From Candidatus Tantalella remota (GTDB lineage: Bacteria > Omnitrophota > Gorgyraeia > Tantalellales > Tantalellaceae), in NCBI GenBank assembly GCA_030765685.1, contig JAVCCB010000076.1, forward strand, positions 1-34,415: a stretch of DNA of 34,415 nucleotides, read 5' to 3'. The stretch's first letter is position 1, and each line of letters starts with the position of its first letter. The notes beneath the pieces are model-generated. The model did no database searches and was not told the origin of the DNA. It was given only the letters and a program-made list of their open reading frames with translations. The translations under genes were made by a program, and so were the position numbers. Shown here one piece after another: positions 22,328-30,081 of the stretch.

Positions 22328-23008
22328 TTAAGTTTTCGTAAAACCATCTGCTATATGCAAATCCATATGCTCGGTAATCTTGCCATTATTCTTGTCTCCA
22401 CTTACAATCCCAACTCCGGCGGATATATTCAAGACCATACCGCAATCATCAGAGGAGTCTTTTATGCCATCAGTCAGCGCCCGGTCGTGGGCTTTCAGTA
22501 TAACCTCGTATTTGAATCCCTGCGGTGTCTGCACCCTTTTGAGGGTATTCCTGTCCGGGACTTCGGTAACCATACCGGCTTCGGCCACTACCACCGTGTC
22601 ATCCATATCTATAACAGGCATGGACGCGCCTGTCTCCGTTGCCGCTTCCAGAACATCTTTTATTATACGATCGGTAACAAAGGGTCTGGCGGCATCGTGG
22701 ATAAGAACATACTCTGTATCCTCCGGGCAGGCCTTCACACCGTTATACGACGACTCCTGGCGGGTCTTGCCTCCAGGAATGATCTTGCACTCTTTTTTCG
22801 GTTTTATGCCTTTAACTATATCGGCCATCCTGTCAATATGTTCAGCATGGCAAACTATAATGATCACGTCTATCAGAACACTCTTATCGAACGCTTCTAT
22901 CGAATGCGCTATAACAGGTTTACCGGCAAGTTCCAAAAATTGTTTGGGCAGTTCCCCTCCCATTCTTTCTCCGGTACCTCCCGCCAGTATTATCCCTACT
23001 GTTTTCAT
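22328..23008 (-). CDS. IspD-family cytidylyltransferase (IspD or TarI-like)
   Basis: 226 residues from ATG 23008; a further ATG 12 bases upstream is possible. The nucleotide-binding start is VGIILAGGTGERMGGELPKQFLEL, then PGGKTRQESSYNGV, VLIHDAARPFV, VPDRNTLKRVQTPQGF and DDCGMV. These fit 2-C-methyl-D-erythritol-4-phosphate cytidylyltransferase and its close relatives that make CDP-ribitol. No other MEP-pathway gene is nearby, and the gene heads a glycan operon. A CDP-polyol or CDP-sugar donor role is therefore as plausible as isoprenoid synthesis. The family is certain; the substrate is inference. Confidence 0.88.
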   Translation of the reverse strand: MKTVGIILAGGTGERMGGELPKQFLELAGKPVIAHSIEAFDKSVLIDVIIIVCHAEHIDRMADIVKGIKPKKECKIIPGGKTRQESSYNGVKACPEDTEYVLIHDAARPFVTDRIIKDVLEAATETGASMPVIDMDDTVVVAEAGMVTEVPDRNTLKRVQTPQGFKYEVILKAHDRALTDGIKDSSDDCGMVLNISAGVGIVSGDKNNGKITEHMDLHIADGFTKT

Positions 23009-23049
23009 CGTATCTCGCATATCGTAGAAAATTAAAAATCAAACTAAGA

Positions 23050-23206
23050 ATCGTCATCCCCGCATGTTCTAAGCGGGGATCTCGTACGAATTATTCCTTT
23101 TATGTGATCCCGGATATTCGCCTTCGGCGAATTCCGGGATGACGTCTTGATTCCCGCTGGAGTTTATCCTGTACCGAACTTGTTCTGGTACAGGGCGGGA
23201 ATGACG
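23050..23206. repeat. Cluster of three CGTCAT-flanked palindromes
   Basis: Three hairpins in a row share the outer words CGTCATCCC / GGGATGACG / GGGAATGACG. Palindrome 1 is atccccgc (23056-23063) with gcggggat (23073-23080). Palindrome 2, 23107-23140, is almost fully self-complementary with an attcgcc-ttc-ggcgaat core. Palindrome 3 is attcccgc (23150-23157) with gcgggaat (23195-23202), enclosing cctgtacc/ggtacagg. The stems differ while the flanks are kept. Similar dispersed palindromes are known in many bacteria. They separate the glycan operon from the aminopeptidase gene. Confidence 0.8.
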
Positions 23207-23241
23207 TATTCCGTTTTCGCCTCTTGCCTTTCGCCTGTAGC

Positions 23242-24186
23242 CTATATCAGCAACTGACCCCCATCCAGAAGTTTCCTGCCGTCTACATACATCCGGGGAG
23301 ATCTTATTACTCCATCCAGATGAAGCGGAACGTCATTCGTCCCGCCGAAAGAAATATCATTACCCACCGCTATATGAACGGTCCCTATCACTTTTTCATC
23401 CTCAAGAATATTGCCCGTTACCTCCGCTTTAGGGTTAAGACCTATACCCAACTCGGCAACCTTATACGCGGCTGGACCTACACGATCCAGCCTTTCCTTC
23501 ACTTTGTCTGCCATCTCTCCTGTTATCTCATATACAAAATCGTCACGCACCTTGAATTTCAAAGGAGAAGACAAAACTCCCAGGTCCGGAAATGAAGCAT
23601 CAACAACATAGACGCCGTTACAATCCGCCGGAAGAAAAGCTACCTCCCCTTCCGGTAGGTTGCCGAACGCTCCGGGATAGTCAAAGGAACCTCCGTCTTT
23701 CCCAAAAAACTGGTTGTGCCCCACGGAAAAGACGATATCCGTACCGAGATCGGTAGTCATCTTCATCTTTTTCGCGTCCTTCAAAATACAATACAGGATG
23801 TTGGATTCTCTTTTCAGCTCTACATAATCCACATCAAGACACCTGTTCGCTATCTCTTCCGTTATGGACGGCATAGTCGCTATTCTCGCGCCCTTCGCGG
23901 TGGCTTCTCTTCTGGCCAGTGTATGTGTGAGTGATTTTTGCGTGACGAGTATCTGGACGTCATATTCCAGCATCGCCTTTGATATTTTCTCCGGAGGTTC
24001 GGTCGCGTGCTCCGCGGTAGGATCCATGACCATGATCTCAGTTTTATTCGTTATGCCGCGGGCATACTCATAAAAAACTTGTCCCAGTGGCTCTTTCAGC
24101 GTGTCAGTGACAATAAGACAGGACTCAGCCTTCTTTAGTTTTAAAGAACCTTCGAATACAGCTTTAATGGCATTTTCGCTTATCAT
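23242..24186 (-). CDS. M29-like (aminopeptidase T/leucyl) metallopeptidase
   Basis: 314 residues. The C-terminal half carries features of the M29-like aminopeptidase group: GNLPEGEVAFLP (metal-binding Glu), KVAELGIGLNPKAEVTGNILEDEKVIGTVHIAVGND, FGGTNDVPLHLDGVI (His and Asp ligands) and a closing PRMYVDGRKLLDGG. The N-terminal half is an alpha/beta domain that includes the TEPP/ISKAM and TLARREATAKGARIATMPS regions. It should be a cytoplasmic metal-dependent exopeptidase. No ribosome site precedes the ATG; the spacer upstream is occupied by iterated repeats. Confidence 0.85.
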   Translation of the reverse strand: MISENAIKAVFEGSLKLKKAESCLIVTDTLKEPLGQVFYEYARGITNKTEIMVMDPTAEHATEPPEKISKAMLEYDVQILVTQKSLTHTLARREATAKGARIATMPSITEEIANRCLDVDYVELKRESNILYCILKDAKKMKMTTDLGTDIVFSVGHNQFFGKDGGSFDYPGAFGNLPEGEVAFLPADCNGVYVVDASFPDLGVLSSPLKFKVRDDFVYEITGEMADKVKERLDRVGPAAYKVAELGIGLNPKAEVTGNILEDEKVIGTVHIAVGNDISFGGTNDVPLHLDGVIRSPRMYVDGRKLLDGGQLLI

Positions 24187-24199
24187 AGTTTTAGTATTT

Positions 24200-24405
24200 C
24201 GTTAAACGGTTACGTAATTACAGGACATCAGGTTATTGGGGTATTAGGGACTAGGTTATCAGGACATTGGGACATCAGGGACAAAACTGTTCCGCGCACT
24301 TTTCCCCGATTACCCGATTCCCTGATCCCCTGATATCCTACTTCCATTCCCTATTCTCTATTCCCAATTCCCAGAATCCGTTCCCAGTTTACTGTTTACA
24401 GTTCT
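24200..24405. repeat. Composite spacer of iterated words
   Basis: Four word families follow each other: GTTAAACGGTTACG (24200-24214); GGACATCAGG/GGTTATCAGG/GGGACATCAGGG (24222-24281), answered by CCTGATCCCCTGATATCC (24320-24338); TCCCTATTCTCTATTCCCAATTCCC (24348-24380); and CAGTTTACTGTTTACAG (24386-24402). No promoter or gene is recognisable in it. Confidence 0.75.
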
Positions 24406-24822
24406 CTACTTTAATAGCCATATCCCGGATGTTATAAGCACCACTCCCGCGATCTTCGCGGCAGTGACGGCTTCCCCGAAAAAGATTATCCCGAGAAGAA
24501 AAGTTACAAGAGGAAAACTGCCGGCTATGGGCACTATTCTGGAGACTTCGCCTATCTTCAGGCCGTGATAAAAAAGTATCTGCGCGACAAAACTCGCGAG
24601 GAACCCGCTCAATACAAGAACAAATATCGTCTTGGCATCCACCGACTTAATATGATGCGGCCTGACGATAAAAACACTGAGCAGAATGATCCCCATCACT
24701 ACCCCTAAACAACGATAAAACAAAGCCGTGAACGGTTCGCTTCGCGTGAGTCCCATTTTTTCAAGAAGCGGCACCACTCCCCAAACACAAGCTGCCGCAA
24801 ACGCCCACATAGAAGCAGTCAT
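24406..24822 (-). CDS. EamA-family half transporter (4 TM)
   Basis: 138 residues with four hydrophobic segments: ASMWAFAAACVWGVVPLLEKMGL; FYRCLGVVMGIILLSVFIV; TIFVLVLSGFLASFVAQILFYHGL; and IVPIAGSFPLVTFLLGIIFFGEAVTAAKIAGVVLITSGIWLL, the last including the EamA signature region. Classical DMT transporters have two such domains in ten segments. This protein carries one, like the small EamA proteins that work as dimers. The substrate is unknown. GGAGG precedes the ATG by about 10 bases. It is flanked on both sides by repeat spacers and is probably transcribed on its own. Confidence 0.88.
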   Translation of the reverse strand: MTASMWAFAAACVWGVVPLLEKMGLTRSEPFTALFYRCLGVVMGIILLSVFIVRPHHIKSVDAKTIFVLVLSGFLASFVAQILFYHGLKIGEVSRIVPIAGSFPLVTFLLGIIFFGEAVTAAKIAGVVLITSGIWLLK

Positions 24823-24845
24823 TTGTATTATTCCTCCGCCATCTC

Positions 24846-24957
24846 AGTATTTAGTATGTAGTATTCAGTATTTAGTTTATCGGTTGTGTCTTGGACCCGA
24901 TACCCGGTACCCGGTACTCGATACCCGGTACCTGTTCACAGTTTCCTGTTCACTAAA
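24846..24957. repeat. Iterated-word spacer between lemA and the EamA gene
   Basis: CAGTATTTAGTATGTAGTA words (24845-24876) are followed by GGTACCCGGTACTCGATACCC words (24893-24931), then CTGTTCACAGTTTCCTGTTCAC (24932-24953). The last family runs into the lemA stop codon, so the repeat touches the coding end. Confidence 0.75.
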
Positions 24958-25519
24958 ACTGTACCTGCGGTACAGTTTTAGCCGATTCCGGAACTTCAAA
25001 ATATTCTCTCGGCTGATCCAGACCGCGCATGGACGCGAAAAATCCGCCAAATACCGTTCTGCGGTAAGTGTTGAAAGCTTTAACCGAGTTGTTATACCGC
25101 ATCCTTTCGACAGCTATTCTGTTTTCGGTACCTTCAAGCTGTGACTGAAGGGCCAGAAAGTTCTGGTTAGCCTTCAGGTCGGGATAATTTTCGACCACCA
25201 GCAAAAGACGTGAAAGTGCCGATGACATCTGATTAGCCGTTTCCATTTTCTGTTCCCTGGTCGCTGCCTGTCCCCACTGACTGCGCAGTTCGGTCACCTT
25301 GGTAAGAAGCCCTGTTTCGTGTGCGGCATACCCTTTTACCGTATTTACCAGATTGGGGATAAGGTCGTTCCTTCTCTGGAGCTGGTTCTCTACCTGAGCC
25401 CAGGAGGAATTAACCGATTCATCCAGTCTCACAACATGGTTGAGCCCTCCTATAAACCATCCTCCCGCTATCAGGATCACAAGAACTATCACTCCCGCTA
25501 TTATCAAACCTGTCTTCAT
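24953..25519 (-). CDS. lemA: LemA family protein
   Basis: 188 residues. The N-terminal membrane anchor (LIIAGVIVLVILIAGGWFIGG) is followed by the LemA core: NHVVRLDESVNSSWAQVENQLQRRNDLIPNLVNTVKGYA, LRSQW, LSRLLLVVENYPDLKANQNFLALQSQLEGTENRIAVERMRYNNSVKAFN. These are near-consensus family motifs. The fold is a long helical hairpin facing outside the membrane. The biochemical function is unresolved. A strong AAGGAGG sits 6 bases before the ATG. It is next to a TPM-domain gene in the usual order for this pair in bacteria. Confidence 0.96.
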   Translation of the reverse strand: MKTGLIIAGVIVLVILIAGGWFIGGLNHVVRLDESVNSSWAQVENQLQRRNDLIPNLVNTVKGYAAHETGLLTKVTELRSQWGQAATREQKMETANQMSSALSRLLLVVENYPDLKANQNFLALQSQLEGTENRIAVERMRYNNSVKAFNTYRRTVFGGFFASMRGLDQPREYFEVPESAKTVPQVQF

Positions 25520-25550
25520 ATATTGCCTCCTTGTTTCGCATATGGTATAT

Positions 25551-25705
25551 CGTTAAACGGTTACGTCTATGGAATCGTTAAAGGGTTTTCGGTTACGGTT
25601 AAACCGCAACCCTATAACGACAGACGTTTCGCTAGCCGTAACCCTACAACGTAAAACATACAATTCTCTGTTCCCTATTCCCAGTTCCCTGATTTCTGTT
25701 CCCTG
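25551..25705. repeat. Iterated-word spacer between the TPM gene and lemA
   Basis: CGTTAAACGGTTACG, GAATCGTTAAAGGG and CGGTTACGGTTAAACCG words (25551-25606) are answered by CGTAACCCTACAACGT (25639-25654). TTCCCTATTCCCAGTTCCCTG words (25670-25692) follow. The left half recurs at 24200 and near 34385. Confidence 0.75.
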
Positions 25706-25713
25706 CTCGCAGC

Positions 25714-26463
25714 CTACCATCCTCCGGATGCGCCTCCGCCTCCGGACATGCCACCGCCAAAACCTCCGAATCCGCCGCCAAAAGACCCCCGGGACCCGCT
25801 GCTCCAATACCCGCCTCCTCCACTCATCAGGAAAAAGACCGATCCGAACCGGACTCCGAAAATAAGCATGAAAAATAAAAGTGTTATAAGGCTGCTTAGC
25901 GGTGATCTTTTTTTAGGATGTCTCTGTGAAGTGTAAGCTTTGGATTTAAGATCGAATTCAACCCCGTATTCCCTGCCGATTATACCGGTAAGAGCCGCTA
26001 CCGCGGAAGCTATTCCCGCGCCGTAATCTCCCTGTTTAAAAGCGGGAACCATAAGCTCATTGATTATCATCTTGCTTTTCAAATCGGTTACCGCCCCCTC
26101 CAGGCCATACCCGACTTCGATCCTTACTTTACGGTCCCCCGAGGCGACCAAGATCAACACGCCGTTATCCTTGCCCTTTTTCCCTATACCCCACTTCTGA
26201 AAAAGGCCTACCGCGTACTGCTCTATATTGAGAGGTGCGGTGGTCTTGACCGTCACCACCGTCATCTCCACTGTAGTCTGCCTCTCTACCATCGAAAGAA
26301 GACCGTTAAGCTGCGCACGGGTATTCGCGGAAATAATGTTCGCGAAATCGTTAACAAATCCGACCGGCCTCAACGTGCGCATATCTTCAGCGACGGAGAC
26401 TCCCGCGACCAGTACGCATACCAGCAGCGCTGCGATCACAAGTGTATTTCTTTTTAAATGCAT
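25714..26463 (-). CDS. TPM-domain protein (YgcG-like), Gly-rich C-terminus
   Basis: 249 residues. The signal sequence (LVIAALLVCVLVAGVSVAE) leads into a TPM domain: VGFVNDFANIISANTRAQLNGLLSMVERQTTVEMTVVTV, then FQKWGIGKKGKDNGVLILVASGDRKVRIEVGYGLEGAVTD. A transmembrane segment (LITLLFFMLIFGVRFGSVFFLM) and a Gly/Ser-rich tail ending GASGGW follow, as usual in the YgcG group. The domain faces the periplasm. It is transcribed upstream of lemA, about 190 bp apart with a repeat between. The pair is widely conserved and its function is uncertain. Confidence 0.94.
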   Translation of the reverse strand: MHLKRNTLVIAALLVCVLVAGVSVAEDMRTLRPVGFVNDFANIISANTRAQLNGLLSMVERQTTVEMTVVTVKTTAPLNIEQYAVGLFQKWGIGKKGKDNGVLILVASGDRKVRIEVGYGLEGAVTDLKSKMIINELMVPAFKQGDYGAGIASAVAALTGIIGREYGVEFDLKSKAYTSQRHPKKRSPLSSLITLLFFMLIFGVRFGSVFFLMSGGGGYWSSGSRGSFGGGFGGFGGGMSGGGGASGGW

Positions 26464-26483
26464 AATATTCGCATAGCCTTTTT

Positions 26484-27227
26484 TTATAGATGTTCCACTT
26501 TATCAGCCAGCTTCTCCAGCTCAAGGATAAAATCACCGAGAAAAGTTTCAGCGGTCTTCTCTCCTATCTTTCCGTCGACCCTCTCATCCTTCAAAAGATC
26601 CAGAAAAGACGATACGTCGATATCAAAAGTATCCCCTAACGCCATCAGGATCTCTTCCTTCACATCAGGCGGTGTATCCCCCTGTTTAAGTCTTAACATG
26701 TTCTGGAAAACCGGCATAAGCGACCGGAACGCGGTCTTGATAAGATTCTCAAGTCCGCGGCGGTTCATTGCCTGTTCCAGATATGCCTGTCTCATGGTAA
26801 GCATCTTGCTCTTAAGCTGGAATTCACATTCTCTGCGCATATCGTCCCTGTTTACCGCTATCTCAGAAAGGACATCCTCTCCGAAAAGCAGACATCTTGA
26901 GTTCTTCATGGACATGAACTCCATCGGAAACGTATCCAGAGAATCCTTTATATAATGAGGTGTCAGGAAGAGCGGCACGTTTATTTTCTGCTTACGACCT
27001 TTTTTTATCACTTTCAGGCCCTTCTTAAGCTTATCGAAAGAAATATCCTTAAGGACTACCGCGACATTTATGTCCGATCTTCTCGGATTATACTCTACCC
27101 CCGTAACACTTCCGTACACGAAAATGGACAATATTTCCTCCCCATAAGCTTCTTTTAGATCCGCGACATATGGGTCTATAACTTTCCGAGCGCTTGCGGG
27201 CAACTTACTTACATCGTTTATCTCCAT
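26484..27227 (-). CDS. Nucleotidyltransferase-fold protein with altered DxD
   Basis: 247 residues from the ATG at 27227, chosen because GGAGG lies 5 bases upstream and a promoter-like pair at 27292-27321 lies within the longer open frame. The Pol-beta-type nucleotidyltransferase motif is SIFVYGSVTGVEYNPRRSDINVAVVL. The second metal-binding residue is Asn (D-I-N) instead of Asp. The rest is helical, with QAMNRRGLENLIKTAFRSLMPVF recalling HEPN/substrate-binding helices. Catalysis is therefore doubtful, although I recall related proteins in other phyla sharing DIN. It may bind nucleotides or act as a regulatory pseudo-enzyme. Confidence 0.8.
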   Translation of the reverse strand: MEINDVSKLPASARKVIDPYVADLKEAYGEEILSIFVYGSVTGVEYNPRRSDINVAVVLKDISFDKLKKGLKVIKKGRKQKINVPLFLTPHYIKDSLDTFPMEFMSMKNSRCLLFGEDVLSEIAVNRDDMRRECEFQLKSKMLTMRQAYLEQAMNRRGLENLIKTAFRSLMPVFQNMLRLKQGDTPPDVKEEILMALGDTFDIDVSSFLDLLKDERVDGKIGEKTAETFLGDFILELEKLADKVEHL

Positions 27228-27291
27228 CATGACCTCCAGAGTGGCTCTTAATATATTTTTCTCCCCGTCAGGGGGACTGTAACATACAGCA

Positions 27292-27321
27292 TATTTACCA
27301 TACAAGACACTCTAATGTAAA
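27292..27321 (-). promoter_or_regulatory. Possible promoter of the nucleotidyltransferase-like gene
   Basis: On the minus strand there is TTTACA (27316-27321), an 18-base spacer and TAAATA (27292-27297). The start would be near 27285, which fits the ATG at 27227 but not an upstream start at 27305. Confidence 0.4.
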
Positions 27322-27355
27322 GTTCAATATCGGTGCCCTGCCTGCCAGGCATAAT

Positions 27356-27820
27356 TCACATGGCATCCTTCTTCTCCCCATTACTCAACGGGGTCATCTT
27401 TCCCGGATCAAACCCGTGTTTCCATCTGTAGATGAGAAACAACGCCTTAAAGTCAGCGTGACGGTTAAGGTATACATCTATCAGAATGTGACCGGTCACA
27501 CCCGCGGCAAGCGGAAATAACCACGGGATAGCCGGAGAAAATATCCACAACAGTATCACTATCTCCCAGGAATGAAAAATGCGGTAGCTTTTACCGGATT
27601 TATTGTATTTCCGTTCGAAAAAATCATAAACATTGAACCGTTTTCCAAAATACACAAAGTAGTCCAGAAAATGGTCAACGTCTATAAGTACCCCCCCGAC
27701 AACTGCCAAAACCGGCCAACACCATCCTCCGCGAAATACATAGAACACCACTGCGAGGATGGCAGATAATACAAGATGGACAACAAGGTCTATTGCTGTC
27801 AGTATATGTTCCTTCCTCAC
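27356..27820 (-). CDS. Membrane-bound metal-dependent hydrolase-like protein (DUF457/YdjM type)
   Basis: 154 residues from a GTG. It has about four hydrophobic segments and conserved His/Asp motifs at membrane borders: GGVLIDVDHFLDYF, FHSWEIVILL and GHILIDVYLNRH. This is the pattern of the DUF457/YdjM membrane-bound hydrolase-like group, whose activity is not established. A charged C-terminal tail lies in the cytoplasm or at the surface. It is transcribed toward the nucleotidyltransferase-like gene, about 50 bp away from that gene's longest frame. The ribosome site is weak. Confidence 0.72.
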   Translation of the reverse strand: MRKEHILTAIDLVVHLVLSAILAVVFYVFRGGWCWPVLAVVGGVLIDVDHFLDYFVYFGKRFNVYDFFERKYNKSGKSYRIFHSWEIVILLWIFSPAIPWLFPLAAGVTGHILIDVYLNRHADFKALFLIYRWKHGFDPGKMTPLSNGEKKDAM

Positions 27821-27899
27821 TTCAGATCAAGCCCCTGTTCTGATGTTTTCACCCCTACCGGTAGATATCCGATGGCTCCCTGCTACTTCTTCTATAAAC

Positions 27900-27928
27900 T
27901 TGCATAAGCGGGCGACTCAATATATAAT
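27900..27928 (+). promoter_or_regulatory. Promoter of the sensor kinase operon
   Basis: TTGCAT (27900-27905), a 17-base spacer and a perfect TATAAT (27923-27928). The predicted start is near 27935, giving an A/T-rich leader of about 50 nt. Confidence 0.65.
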
Positions 27929-27984
27929 CATACTATCATAAAATATTTTATTTATCATTTATATTTTAATAAGGAGTAAACAGC

Positions 27985-29583
27985 TTGAGATCCAACATAC
28001 GATCATTCTCTCGTTATGCCATACTCATAACTCTTGTACTGTTCCTGGGGACTTCCCTCCCCTCCGTTTCCGGATCACAGGAAAAGACCCTGGTCTTCGC
28101 GGGAAACAAACAGTTTGCTCCCTACTCCTACGTATCTGACGGCAAGCCCGCGGGATATTCCGTAGATCTGGTAAAAATACTTTCTGCCACTATCAACAGG
28201 AACGTGCGCATAGATCTCATGCCCTGGGACGAGTGTATTTCCCGGCTGAAAAGCAAACAGATCGACGGCCTCATCGGCATCCCGGCTTACAAGGAACGGA
28301 AACCCTATACCGACTACACCCGACCCGTAGCTGAAATAGATTTCTCAATATTCGTGGAATCCGCTAACAGATACGTTAATTCCGTGAGATCCCTGGAAGG
28401 AACAGTCGTAGCGGTGTACAAGAACAGCCTGATCATAGACGAACTGCATAAAGACAGGCGCATACAAATAATAGAGACCGGTTCCGTCATAGAAGCCCTT
28501 TACAAACTCAAAAACCGTGAAGTTACCGCGGTCATAGCCGAAAAGAACGTGGCCCTCTATTACCTTCAGCAAAAAAAGATAAAGGGTCTCAAGATGGTCG
28601 GCGCGCCCGTGGGACCTGTGTACCAATACGCGCTGGCGATCTCGAAAGGCAATACGGATCTCCTTAATGAGATAAACCGCGGGATCGAACAGCTTAAGAA
28701 CAATGGTACGCTTGAAAAACTCGAGAGAAAATGGTTCGGCCTTCAGTTGGTACAGCCTTTCCCCTGGCAGACATTCTCTATGGCTCTCGGCGGTATAATG
28801 GGGATACTCCTGATGCTGATGGCGTTCATCTGGGTGGTATCGCTTAATGCTACCGTAAAGGCAAAGACCCGCCAGATACAGCTTATGAGCCAGAAGATGG
28901 TCGAAAAGGACAAACTGGCTGTTCTTGGAAAACTTGCCGGACAAATAGCGCATGAACTGCGTACCCCTTTGAGCATCATAAACAACTCTGTTTTCCTCCT
29001 CCGAAAAGAAGGATCAAAGGACAAGGAAGTCTTCGAAAAAAGACTGCGTGTGCTCGAGGACAAGGTAAAACTTTCCAGTAATATCCTTGAAAGTATCCTC
29101 AGTTACTCTAGGGTAAAAGCGGAGATGGCTACGACCGTTTCTATGAAGGAATGTGTGGAAGAAGTCCTTAAGGACATCGAGTTACCGGACGGCATCAAAA
29201 TATCCTCTACCATACATGAAGAAGGAAACCTTCGCATATTCATGGATTTTCACCAGCTTTACAGTGTTATACGCAACCTCGCCCTGAACGCCATACAGGC
29301 CATGGGCGATGAAGGTAAACTTACGCTGGATGTCTTCTCTTCCGACAACAATATGATGGTCAACGTCCGCATCTGTGATACCGGTCCCGGCATAGCCGAA
29401 AGCGCTAAAAACAAGATCTTCAACCTGTTTTACAGCACAAAAATAACGGGAACCGGACTCGGTCTTCCGATATCAAAATCAATAATTGAGGCCAATGACG
29501 GCCGGCTCTACCTCGATACTACAAGTAAAGAAGGAACCTGTTTTGTGATACAGTTGCCTTCCACTAAGATGCTCTCAAAATGA
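27985..29583 (+). CDS. Sensor histidine kinase with periplasmic solute-binding-type (SBP_bac_3) sensor
   Basis: 532 residues from a TTG start with AAGGAG eight bases upstream. Signal segment ~10-30. SBP family 3 domain ~35-255 (FAPYSYVSDGKPAGYSVDLVKIL, DGLIGIPAYKERKPYTDYT, GNTDLLNEINRGIEQLKNNGTLEKLERKWFG). Transmembrane helix ~263-285 (LGGIMGILLMLMAFIWVVSL). Short coiled coil. H-box GQIAHELRTPLSII with H323. ATPase: NLALNAIQAM (N box), DTGPGI (~464) and GTGLGL (~489). It should sense a small ligand, perhaps an amino acid, and autophosphorylate. Its receiver partner overlaps by ATGA. Confidence 0.95.
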   Translation: MRSNIRSFSRYAILITLVLFLGTSLPSVSGSQEKTLVFAGNKQFAPYSYVSDGKPAGYSVDLVKILSATINRNVRIDLMPWDECISRLKSKQIDGLIGIPAYKERKPYTDYTRPVAEIDFSIFVESANRYVNSVRSLEGTVVAVYKNSLIIDELHKDRRIQIIETGSVIEALYKLKNREVTAVIAEKNVALYYLQQKKIKGLKMVGAPVGPVYQYALAISKGNTDLLNEINRGIEQLKNNGTLEKLERKWFGLQLVQPFPWQTFSMALGGIMGILLMLMAFIWVVSLNATVKAKTRQIQLMSQKMVEKDKLAVLGKLAGQIAHELRTPLSIINNSVFLLRKEGSKDKEVFEKRLRVLEDKVKLSSNILESILSYSRVKAEMATTVSMKECVEEVLKDIELPDGIKISSTIHEEGNLRIFMDFHQLYSVIRNLALNAIQAMGDEGKLTLDVFSSDNNMMVNVRICDTGPGIAESAKNKIFNLFYSTKITGTGLGLPISKSIIEANDGRLYLDTTSKEGTCFVIQLPSTKMLSK

Positions 29584-29954
29584 TAAAAAAAACCGTCCCC
29601 AAAATACTCCTTGTAGACGATGATAAGGACATGTGTGAGTCTCTCGCTGATGTTATTACGCTGGATTCCAACTATAGCGTAAGTTACACCATCGACCCTC
29701 TCCAGGCCATTGACCTCATTAAAAAAGAAGAGTTTACTCTCATCATCGTCGACTATAAGATGCCCGGCATGAGCGGCATCGAACTGCTGCAGAACATCAA
29801 AAAGATCCGTCCCGAAGTCACCGTCTTCATGCTGACCGCTTTTATCTCAAATGAGCTCATCGAGCAGGCCAAGACCGAAGGCGCCCAGAAAGTACTTTCA
29901 AAGTTCATCTGGCCGGATGAGATCATCAAGCATATAAAAGAAGTCGTTACCTGA
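29580..29954 (+). CDS. Receiver-only response regulator, partner of the SBP kinase
   Basis: 124 residues. Receiver residues are D13/D14, the phospho-acceptor D58 (VDYKMPGMSG), a Thr in FMLTAFI and a Lys in LSKFIWPDEI. The proline that normally follows this Lys is replaced, as SKF instead of KPF, which could alter the alpha5 surface. There is no DNA-binding domain. The start overlaps the kinase stop, so kinase and regulator are coupled. Output is by protein contact or by relay to another regulator, such as the receiver at 7963 or one outside the window. Confidence 0.94.
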   Translation: MIKKTVPKILLVDDDKDMCESLADVITLDSNYSVSYTIDPLQAIDLIKKEEFTLIIVDYKMPGMSGIELLQNIKKIRPEVTVFMLTAFISNELIEQAKTEGAQKVLSKFIWPDEIIKHIKEVVT

Positions 29955-30081
29955 GGATATCCTCTTTATCCTGATAGATCAGCATTTTACCTCTTGAAAA
30001 TTCCTTCCAAATATGCTATCGTGTCCTCGGTTTTAGTCTGTATTGCTTATAATACTCACATAGAAAAAAAGGAGTTTACCA

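Noticed and set aside
29953..29964. GAGGATATCCTC palindrome after the response regulator as a terminator
   Set aside because: No loop is possible without opening the 6-bp stem and there is no U-run.
30048..30053. TATAAT as an hppA promoter
   Set aside because: No acceptable -35 box at 16-18 bases, so I mention it only in the gene entry.
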